A stretch of DNA of 49,660 nt from a virus. The notes beneath the pieces are model-generated. The model was not told the origin of the DNA. It made no database searches and saw only the letters and a program-made list of their open reading frames with translations. Position numbers and translations under genes: made by a program. Location of the stretch: positions 1-49,660 of IMG/VR virus record IMGVR_UViG_3300032180_000010; one strand, written 5' to 3'. Of this stretch, positions 6,377 to 14,100 are shown piece after piece (positions within the stretch are counted from its first letter, which is position 1; every line of letters begins with the position of its first letter).

Positions 6377-7875
6377 TGGCTAAAATCATCCGCACCGACA
6401 AGGTCACCCCAACCAATGTCAAACTCCAGTGGGAAAAGGACCAAGTCTACAACGGCCTCGATTGCTGCGTCACTTACGAAGTCCTCGACGCGCTGCTACC
6501 CCAGCTAGATAACCACACTGCGGCGACTTACAACTTCTCCCGTGCTCTCCAGGGACCCGCGTTGGAAATGCGGCTTCGGGGGGTCAAAGTCGACGCTGTC
6601 CGCAAAGCCGCAGTCATCGACGCCTACTTCGATAAAATCGACTTCCTAGAACGGAACCTAGAACGCATCGTCCTCGACGGGGTCGGTCTGCCAAAGTTCA
6701 ACTGGAGATCAAACGATGACCTCAAAGAACTCTTCTACACCCGTCTTGGAGTTCCAGTTATCAAACGGGGAGGGCGGCCGACCGTTAATCGTGACGCGTT
6801 GGAAAGGATGGAAGCCTACACCGTCGCACGCCCGATTGTGGCGCATATTAAAGCGATGCGAGATCTTGGGAAGAAGATATCAGTACTCAAGACTGATCTT
6901 GACCCTGACGGACGAATTAGGACAAGTTACAACATCGCTGGCACTGAGACCGGAAGGTTCTCATCAAGCCTTTCAGAGTTCGGTACTGGCGGCAATTTAC
7001 AGAATATCGAAGACAGCCTGAGATCGATATTCGTCGCAGACCCAGGCATGAAGATGGGGTATTTTGATGCAGAACAAGGAGAAAGCCGTGTCGTCGGTGC
7101 GATTGAATGGAACATATTCGGAGATAGTCGCTATCTCGATGCCTGCGAAGGAGGGGATCTACACACCACTGTGGCCAAGCTATGCTGGCCAAAGCTTGCT
7201 TGGTCCGGCGATCTGCGAGGTGATAGAGAGTTCGCAGAACAGCCTTACTATAGGCATTACTCTCGACGTTTCATGTGCAAGAAAATTGGCCATGGCTCTA
7301 ATTACGGAGGAAAGCCTAGGACACTGGCCAATCAAGCTAAGGTTGATGTTGGACTCATTGAAGAGTTCCAACCCAAGTACTTCCTCGCCTTCCCAGCCCA
7401 CCTCCGATGGCACGCCGACGTCGAACGAAGGCTCAAGCGATTTGGGCACCTTATTAGCCTCACCGGGAGGAAGCGATGGTTCTTCGGTCGAAGAGAGGAT
7501 GACTCTACTCTCAGGGAAGCTATCGCGTATGACCCACAAGGATCACTCGCTGATATCGTCAATAACGGTATGTTACAAGTCTGGAGAGAAGGAAACGCAC
7601 AACTTCTGATGCAAATCCACGATGCCATCGTGGTCCAATACCCCGAGGAAAAAGAGGATGAAATCGCCCCCAAGGTGCTGGCTGCCCTTCGATACCCCCT
7701 GCAATTAGAGCGCGGTAGAGAATTTGTAATCCCTTACGGTTGCCAAACTGGCTGGAATTTCGGTCACTACGATGCAGGGGAAAACCCTGACGGATTAAGG
7801 AGCTACCATGGCGGGGATAAGAGAAAGCGGACTGAGGACATCAAACTTCTCGACAGAAAGTTTAACGCAAGATAA
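6376..7875 (+). CDS. polA-like: Family A DNA polymerase (separate from most of its exonuclease domain)
   Basis: 499 residues with a GTG start overlapping the previous TAG. Residues 25-29 (YNGLD) are an orphan DEDDy exonuclease motif III (YxxxD). The polymerase domain follows: TETGRFSSS (190-198), NLQNIE, motif A YFDAEQGESR (D231), motif B RFMCKKIGHGSNYGG (R298, K302, H306, Y310), motif C QIHDAIVV (H415, D416). The residue equivalent to E. coli Phe762 is His306, and the acidic residue after HD is Ala417. At 499 residues it is shorter than PolA because the N-terminal domains lie on the upstream gene. It replicates the phage genome. The 3' end overlaps an HNH gene. Confidence 0.93.
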   Translation: MAKIIRTDKVTPTNVKLQWEKDQVYNGLDCCVTYEVLDALLPQLDNHTAATYNFSRALQGPALEMRLRGVKVDAVRKAAVIDAYFDKIDFLERNLERIVLDGVGLPKFNWRSNDDLKELFYTRLGVPVIKRGGRPTVNRDALERMEAYTVARPIVAHIKAMRDLGKKISVLKTDLDPDGRIRTSYNIAGTETGRFSSSLSEFGTGGNLQNIEDSLRSIFVADPGMKMGYFDAEQGESRVVGAIEWNIFGDSRYLDACEGGDLHTTVAKLCWPKLAWSGDLRGDREFAEQPYYRHYSRRFMCKKIGHGSNYGGKPRTLANQAKVDVGLIEEFQPKYFLAFPAHLRWHADVERRLKRFGHLISLTGRKRWFFGRREDDSTLREAIAYDPQGSLADIVNNGMLQVWREGNAQLLMQIHDAIVVQYPEEKEDEIAPKVLAALRYPLQLERGREFVIPYGCQTGWNFGHYDAGENPDGLRSYHGGDKRKRTEDIKLLDRKFNAR

Positions 7876-8314
7876 GCTAAAAAGTCTTCTACGCTATTAT
7901 CCATTAACTGGTACGTTCTATTGGAGAAGAAATGGGCGTATTGCAGGAACTTGTACTAATGGGTACACATTTATTAAAATAGATATGCATAGTTATGGGG
8001 CTCATAGATTAGCGTGGTTATATATTTATGGTGAAATGGTTACAGTTGATCACATAGATGGAATAAAAGGCCACAATAACATAGGCAATCTAAGAAAGGC
8101 TTCCATATCCCAGAATAACATGAATAGATGCGTACAAATAAATAACATGTTATGCGTAAAAGGCGTAAGAGCTAGGGGAAGTAGATACGAAGCTAGAATT
8201 CGCGTAAATGGAATTGAAATAAACTTGGGTAGATTCGATACTATAGAAGAGGCATCTGCTGCATATAAGAAAGCAGCTAAGACCCATTTTGGAGAATTTG
8301 CCTATGATAAGTAA
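7808..8314 (+). CDS. HNH homing endonuclease with AP2 domain
   Basis: 168 residues. The HNH core is VDHIDGIKGHNN...NLRKASISQNNMN, and the AP2-type DNA-binding part near the end contains YEARIRVNG and LGRFDTIEEASAAY. The coding sequence from about 7880 is visibly AT-rich compared with its neighbours, a sign of transfer. The ATG has AAGGAG upstream and lies 68 bases inside the polymerase gene. The typical family start (LTQDKLKSLL) only begins at about residue 20, so the N-terminus may be borrowed from the old junction. The end (GEFAYDK) contains GGAGA, which serves the next gene. Confidence 0.92.
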   Translation: MAGIRESGLRTSNFSTESLTQDKLKSLLRYYPLTGTFYWRRNGRIAGTCTNGYTFIKIDMHSYGAHRLAWLYIYGEMVTVDHIDGIKGHNNIGNLRKASISQNNMNRCVQINNMLCVKGVRARGSRYEARIRVNGIEINLGRFDTIEEASAAYKKAAKTHFGEFAYDK

Positions 8315-9485
8315 TGGCCACGCTAAGCGAAAGCTCTCTTCATGGATCGACGCGTTCGTCAAATACACCGATAACCTCGAAAGTCCTGAAATCTTCCGTC
8401 GCTGGGTGGCGATCTCAGCAATCGGCGCAACACTGGAGCAGAAGGTATGGATCCAAACCTCAGAGCCTTTTTACCCGAACTTATATACGGTCTTGGTTGG
8501 TCATCCGGGAGGAGGCAAAACCCGCTCGATCATGGCCGCTCGCAAACTCCTGAAAGAAATACCCGAACTTCACATCGCTCCGACCTCCATCAAGATGGCC
8601 TCCCTCGTCGACTGCCTCGTCGCTGCCAAGCGGATCGTGATCAACATCCCTCACCCTCCCCTGGAGTTCAACTCCCTCATCCTAACCGTCGATGAGTTCG
8701 GGGCTTTCATGCATAAGTTCGACGAGGAGCTGGTAGATGGGCTTACCACATTATACGACGTTACAGTTCCCTATTCTCAGCAAAGGAGAACCTCTGGACT
8801 CAAGATTAAAATTGATAATCCACAGCTCTCCATCATGGCCGGATCGACTCCGGCTAACCTGCTTAAGTTTATGCCTGAGATTGCTTGGGACCAAGGGTTT
8901 ACTAGTCGAATTATCCTGGTCTACTCAGGTGAGCGATCGATGTCCGAGGACGTCTTCGGAAAGGAAGTAGCGGAGGTTCCAAAGGAGCTGATCCATGATC
9001 TCAAGTGTATCCATTCTCTTATCGGCCCTTTCAATCCGTCTACTGAGTATCGCACTGCGATTAGCAACTGGACAAAGTTGGGCCTTCCGCCTGTTCCTAA
9101 GCATCCTAAGCTTACTCACTATTGCACTCGTCGTCGCGGCCATTTATTTAAACTCTCAATGGTTGCTTCTGTGGATAGGGGAGATGACCTAACCCTAACC
9201 AAAGCCGACTTCAACCGCGCCATGGGCTGGCTCCTCGATGCCGAAGCGGCCATGCCAGAGATCTTCCGCCAGGGCACAGGGTCAACCGACGCCAAGGCCA
9301 TGGATGAGATCGCGCATTTCATCGAGAGCCGGGGGACTGTCAAGGAGCGCGAGCTGATCAACTTCGCCCGCGAGCGCATCCCGGTCCAGCATGTGATAAA
9401 GGTGCTAGAGATAATGGAACGGAGCGGGTTGATCAAAGCTACGTCGATCGACCCGAAGACGGGACTAAGGCTTTTCTCTTCTTAG
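8304..9485 (+). CDS. P-loop ATPase, DUF3987-like primase-helicase-type protein
   Basis: 393 residues from MISNGHAKRK. An upstream TTG at 8289 is in frame, but the GGAGA at 8291 places the ATG at 8304 best. Walker A is GHPGGGKT (66-73) and Walker B is LILTVDEFG (D130, E131). GSTPANLLKFMP is a sensor-like segment. The last 70 residues look like a winged helix (KERELINFARERIPVQHVIKVLEIM). DUF3987-type proteins are thought to be phage helicases or primase partners. It sits right after the polymerase, interrupted only by the HNH gene. It ends in a 21-base convergent overlap with the last late gene. Confidence 0.75.
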   Translation: MISNGHAKRKLSSWIDAFVKYTDNLESPEIFRRWVAISAIGATLEQKVWIQTSEPFYPNLYTVLVGHPGGGKTRSIMAARKLLKEIPELHIAPTSIKMASLVDCLVAAKRIVINIPHPPLEFNSLILTVDEFGAFMHKFDEELVDGLTTLYDVTVPYSQQRRTSGLKIKIDNPQLSIMAGSTPANLLKFMPEIAWDQGFTSRIILVYSGERSMSEDVFGKEVAEVPKELIHDLKCIHSLIGPFNPSTEYRTAISNWTKLGLPPVPKHPKLTHYCTRRRGHLFKLSMVASVDRGDDLTLTKADFNRAMGWLLDAEAAMPEIFRQGTGSTDAKAMDEIAHFIESRGTVKERELINFARERIPVQHVIKVLEIMERSGLIKATSIDPKTGLRLFSS

Positions 9486-9665
9486 GCCTTCGGCCAATCC
9501 TTCGGTGAACCCAGCCTTCCCTGCTGCCGTGACCAAGGCGTCTTTCATCGAATTCGTGGCCTTCTCAACCTTCCTAATATCCGTCGCCGAGTGATGGACC
9601 TTGTACGCAGTATAGGCGTTGATCAGGGCCACGAATAGGAGAATTAGCGTATCAGCCGATGGCAT
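9465..9665 (-). CDS. Small membrane protein at end of late block (66 aa)
   Basis: One hydrophobic segment near the start (LILLFVALINAYTAY), then a charged helix and an Ala/Gly-rich end. AGGAGAG precedes the ATG. It belongs to the lysis-end cluster and could be a holin accessory or spanin-like piece, but no family is recognised. Its 3' end overlaps the convergent ATPase gene. Confidence 0.6.
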   Translation of the reverse strand: MPSADTLILLFVALINAYTAYKVHHSATDIRKVEKATNSMKDALVTAAGKAGFTEGLAEGLRREKP

Positions 9666-9940
9666 TAGTCTCTCCTAATAGGGGTTGCGTCGCCGTTGCG
9701 CTTGGCTTGTTCCACCCTTAGCTGCCAGATATCATCGTGTACATCGGTAAACCTCTGGTCGACATGGGAGAACCGCTCGTCATCATGGGCCTCGTGGTAG
9801 TCGAGCTTCTCCATGAGAACCTGCCGGGTCGCCGCGAACTCCTTCCCCAGTATCCAGGTCAAACGCATTCCCATACCAACAATCGCTGCTACAATCGAGA
9901 ACGCAAGGCCACACAGTGCAATCCACTCAGCGGAATTCAT
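9665..9940 (-). CDS. Membrane-anchored coiled-coil protein (91 aa)
   Basis: An N-terminal transmembrane helix (ALCGLAFSIVAAIVGMGM) is followed by a long charged helix with a repeated pattern (DDERFSHVDQRFTDVHDDIWQLR). AAGGAG precedes the ATG. The single anchor plus coiled coil resembles inner-membrane spanins or DUF2730-like proteins. With a holin-like protein and endolysin upstream, a lysis role is plausible but unproven. Confidence 0.65.
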   Translation of the reverse strand: MNSAEWIALCGLAFSIVAAIVGMGMRLTWILGKEFAATRQVLMEKLDYHEAHDDERFSHVDQRFTDVHDDIWQLRVEQAKRNGDATPIRRD

Positions 9941-9951
9941 AGCTTAGCTCC

Positions 9952-10398
9952 TTAGGGAACGAGTAGGCCCTTGATCAGGACCGCTCCTCCGATGTTGGTG
10001 AAGAAGGAAACCATATTGAGTTTGGCGTCTTGGACCAGCGGAGCACAGCCCATGATCAAGGTCGTGCCCTGTGGGGAGGACGATAGGCGAGTGATGTCGC
10101 GGACTTTCTGAAACGCGTACATGAGCTTACCCCCAGGCATCTGCTCGGTTTGAAGCTTGGCCTGGGCCACAGAGGCAATCGCTGACCAACAGTTGACGGC
10201 GATTTGGTCGTTATGGTCCTTCGCGTCGGCCAAGGCCGCGTTGGCGTCTTCGACGATGGCTTGAAGGACTGTGGTGATGGGGGAAGGCCGGGGCTGTGCC
10301 ATTGCGGCGACGGCGAGAAGGAATAGAATCACGGCCGTGAGGATGAACCTAAGACACAGCCCAGTGAAGTCATCGACAGCCCAGGGTACGATTTTCAT
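9952..10398 (-). CDS. Exported or membrane-anchored protein near lysis genes (148 aa)
   Basis: Start MKIVPWAV has GGAGGCGCC upstream; a longer open frame overlaps the holin-like gene. Residues 17-35 are a hydrophobic stretch ending AVAAMAQ, a good signal peptidase site, though the preceding region is long, so it may be an uncleaved anchor. The rest is soluble with a second hydrophobic patch at the C-terminus (FFTNIGGAVLIKGLLV). Unknown family, probably part of the lysis module. Confidence 0.65.
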   Translation of the reverse strand: MKIVPWAVDDFTGLCLRFILTAVILFLLAVAAMAQPRPSPITTVLQAIVEDANAALADAKDHNDQIAVNCWSAIASVAQAKLQTEQMPGGKLMYAFQKVRDITRLSSSPQGTTLIMGCAPLVQDAKLNMVSFFTNIGGAVLIKGLLVP

Positions 10399-10619
10399 TT
10401 CGGCGCCTCCTTCGTCAGCGGCCCAGGGGCTTCGCCAGAGTACCCGTGCAGGGCCGTGAGCACGGCGGAGTTCACGAAAGCGAAGAACGACGACCATGCT
10501 ACTACGTAGGGGATCCAGTCCGTCGGTAGCATGTTGGTGAGGTGGACAGTTCCGCCGGCGACGCCGATGAGAACCGTGGTCCAAACGCCAAACCAGAATG
10601 AGAACTTAGGGTTTACCAT
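10395..10619 (-). CDS. Putative holin (74 aa, two transmembrane helices)
   Basis: Start MVNPKFSFWFGV with AAGGAG upstream. Two hydrophobic helices, FWFGVWTTVLIGVAGG and VVAWSSFFAFVNSAVLTAL, are joined by a short loop, and the tail is charged. Small size, two helices and position directly after the endolysin fit a class II-type holin. No sequence family was recognised. Confidence 0.65.
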   Translation of the reverse strand: MVNPKFSFWFGVWTTVLIGVAGGTVHLTNMLPTDWIPYVVAWSSFFAFVNSAVLTALHGYSGEAPGPLTKEAPK

Positions 10620-10630
10620 CGTGGGCTCCT

Positions 10631-11104
10631 TTAGCTGACGAATTCGAAGTGCATGGGGTCTTTCCGTCCGTGGTAATCCCCTCCCCACCGGGCGCCCTGA
10701 CGCTTGAAGGCCTCCACGACAACAGTGCCAATAGTGCCATGTCCTGTATTAAAGCCGTTGGTTGCGGGGGACAGGTCGATTGCACAGGCCCATGAATGGT
10801 TAGACCAGCTATTCGAGCCCGAGATGTTCCGGACATTGTAACACCCTCCGAAGTCACTGGCGCCAGTTGCGTCGACCTTGTGCTGGTCATGCTCGCATTT
10901 GTCCCAGATCTCCTTAAACACCGCCGACAGGGCCGGGACGATTTTCCTGTGAACGAGGATCCCGTGGGGCAGGGGATGCTTGTCGTAGTACATCAGGAAC
11001 GGCGGAGTGTAGTGGGTGAGATTGATCTCCTGCCATCCCTTGGAGTGAAAGTCGCCGTAGAAGGCGTTCTTGTCTGCTGTGTTGTCTTTAGGCCAAATGG
11101 TCAT
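10631..11104 (-). CDS. Endolysin, peptidase M15 (VanY-like) family
   Basis: 157 residues. Zinc-site elements typical of M15 D,D/L,D-peptidases: NHSWACAIDL (His and Asp ligands) and the final DPMHFEF (third ligand His), with ARWGGDYHG between them. It cleaves peptide crosslinks of peptidoglycan to release progeny. There is no signal peptide, so it should need the holin. It starts ATGA-overlapped with the large internal protein and has GGGAAGG upstream. Confidence 0.88.
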   Translation of the reverse strand: MTIWPKDNTADKNAFYGDFHSKGWQEINLTHYTPPFLMYYDKHPLPHGILVHRKIVPALSAVFKEIWDKCEHDQHKVDATGASDFGGCYNVRNISGSNSWSNHSWACAIDLSPATNGFNTGHGTIGTVVVEAFKRQGARWGGDYHGRKDPMHFEFVS

Positions 11105-14100
11105 CGGCTTACCTTCCCTTTAAACCAATCCGATAGCGTCGCGGAATGTCCTTTGAGCGTGCCATAGCGCAGCCCAACTGCCCAGCCCCAGGGGCCTTTG
11201 GGCCTCTCTTGGTTGGTCGCTACGCCGTACCCGAACCGGGCGACCTTGCCCTCTTGGGCGTTGACCAACCCAGTCGCTGCGCCTGCGGCTGTGGCTGCAT
11301 GTTGGATCAGATGCCCAGCGTTCTGCTTGGTGAAGGACATCTTTTCCTTGGTTAGATCCCGTTGCAGGTCGGTGACGGTCTTGAGGGCGGTTGAGACCAG
11401 CCCAGCTGACGGGTCATGTCCTGTGGCCATGGCATGGACCACGTCACGGATGCCTACCCAGGACGAGGATAGGGAGAACCCGACGGCTTTCGTGACCTTC
11501 TTCGCCCAGCTTTCCTTCTCATCGTTGGTCATCGGGGTAACGAGTTCTTCGATCAGCGCCGGCCAGAAGACGTAGGCAACGAGGCTTGAGGCCATCCCAG
11601 GAACGTCCTTGGCGGCGTCTTTCCAATCCCCTGCCTTGACCTTCCCCAAGGTCTCCCCTGCCTTCCACGCCATCTCGTACTGGCGATTGAGGATGTGGGA
11701 GAAGAAGCCGTAGAGGGAGGTGAACCAGGATGAGCCGGGGCCACCTTGCATGATGGCTGCTCGGTTGGTGATGACGGAGGACCCGTGGGCCCTGCGAACG
11801 GCCCGGTCGGCCAGGAAGACGGCGTCTCCGTGGCTCCTGCCCTCGCCCATGGCGGTTTCGTACCGGGCTAGCCAGGTCGGCACAGCCGAGGCCAGGTCAG
11901 ACATCGCCACAGGCCAAGCGCCAAAGTGCTGCACGGTCTCCCGCCAGGTCATCTTCCCAAGGGTCTCAGTCTGGGCGCCTTTGAGAGTCTCAAAGTAATG
12001 CCTATGCCGACGCTGTAGCTCCTCGCTTGTATCCATAGCGAAGCGGTAGTTGCGCTCGCCAGTGCGGTCGTCGACTGAGAACAGGCTCATGGTGGCTTTG
12101 AGAAAGTTCTTCGCGCCAACCTCGTTCATGGAGTTTACAAGGGCCGTTGTGCCGTGCTTCAGTACAGTACCAGGGTTCAGCCCGATCAAGGTAGCGATGA
12201 CGTTCTGCCGAGTGCCTTCGAGGAACTTGCTCGCCCAAGCGGAGTTGGCGTTGCCGCGGTTTGCTGAGTTGGCAACATCTTGGAGGTAGGGATCGAGGAG
12301 ATCCCGGTAGACCTCGCCGTAATGGTGAGTAATCGCTGAGCGAACGTCCTTGTCGTAGAAGATCTTGCTGGCGTTGATGATGGCCGGTCGGAAGGAGATG
12401 TCGTGAAGCATGCTGCGGATCAGGTTCGCTGTGCCATCCAGAGACAGCTCTAGCGGAGCAACATAGTTCGAGCGCCTGATGGTGTACCCTCTGGGGGTCG
12501 TGGCTCGGACGTAGGCGTTGTCCTGTAGCGGATTTCGCCCCATCAGCTTCTGCGAGGAGCCTTCGAAGGTCTTGTCATAGACAACGGGGTGGTACCAACC
12601 GCGGTAGGTTCCGTGTGGGGACATTATCGGTTGGATTTCGATATTCTCAGGCTCAATCCCTGTGAGGTTACGGTACATGACGTCCGCTTCGCGCTTGATG
12701 TCGGCGAAGATATCCCCTTGCTTCTGGGCCCAATCCCAATCGGCCTTGGTAGCGTTGCGAAAGAGCCAGTCCATGATCCGGGTGGGTTCGACCTTGTATC
12801 CACGGGCGAGCTTATCGAGGTTGCTGGCGTTGCCGATGTTCTGCAACACGGCCCTAAGCTTGCCCCGGTTCATGACTAAGAAATCGTCCGTCCCAGGGAC
12901 TTTGAAGAGGTTGTTCTGAACCCGCTCGTTTAGATCGACCTTGTCCCCCAGAGCCCGGATGCGGTTGGCGTACTTACGCTCAAGCTTCGCCTCGTAGTTG
13001 GCGGAGTTCGCGAGATCGCGGATTACGTACTGGGTGAAGACCCCGTCAGGGTCGCCACGATCCCAGCGGTTGAACAGGGACTCCAGCTGAAGGTGCTTGG
13101 CACCAAAGGTCCGAATGGCCTTCATGGCCTTGGTCAGCCTCGTATCAAGCCCTGTCAGATCCTTCTTTGGGAATGTCTCAAGCTGCCCGATCATCTGGGC
13201 CTTAACCTGGTCTAAATCCGCCTCCTCTCCCTCGCGGTAGATCTTCTTCTCATCTCGGCCGTTCCTCACCAGGGCCTTAATCGAATCGTGTACCGCCCGG
13301 AACTCTGCGACCGACATATCGTCAACACGTTTGCGGAAGCCCTGATCGAGGAGGAAGTCAGCAACAGGGATTTCCCTAAAAGCACTCTCCTTCTCCGCCA
13401 CAAACTCTTCGAGAGTCTTGCCACCGAGGGATTGTTGGAGGTCTTGTATGGACCTTCGGATGGGCTCACCGACTCGTTGGAGGATGTCGTGGACCCAGTT
13501 GGTGTATTCTTGCTCAACGCTTGGTACCTCCCGCTTGGCCATGCGCTTGGCGGTCTTGTCGAAGCTCGTCCGTTCTTTCTCCAGCTTCTTCGCCTGATCG
13601 GCCTGAAGCAACGACATATACTGGCGTTGCTTTTCCTTGAAGGCCTCGCCAGGATCGTTCTTAAGCAACGCCATCTCGGCATTCCGTCCAGCCTTGCCAG
13701 CTTCGCGAAGGGACTTCTCCAGGCCCACCTGAGACACGTTCGACTCGTCGAAGGCCTTCTTCACCCAGGCCTTGAAGTCGGTCTTGGTGAAGGGCATAGC
13801 CGACCCAGTCTGTATCCCCAGGGCCACGACCTCCTCGTGGAGGAGATCCATCTGGGTCTCAGAGACCACGTGCTCCTGGGCCTCACGGAGGATGTTCTCG
13901 TCCAAGTCCCCGTACTCACGCTCCATCCGAGATCGGGTTTCCTGGTTCACGGCGAAGTCGAAGTACTCCGGGGCGGTGAGCTTCGCAGCGGTTCGGTTCC
14001 TCTCAATCTCAGCCAGCCGAGAGATCATGTAGTCGCCGGAAGGGTAGCCGAAGAGGCCCGCAGCGTCGTCGGGGTGGATGCCGTTAGAGCCATAGAAAGT

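Noticed and set aside
7808-8330. Similarity between the start of the HNH gene and the sequence at 8313 as a target-site duplication
   Set aside because: ATGGC...AAGCGAAAGC-type resemblance is short and broken by mismatches; not enough to call a duplication.
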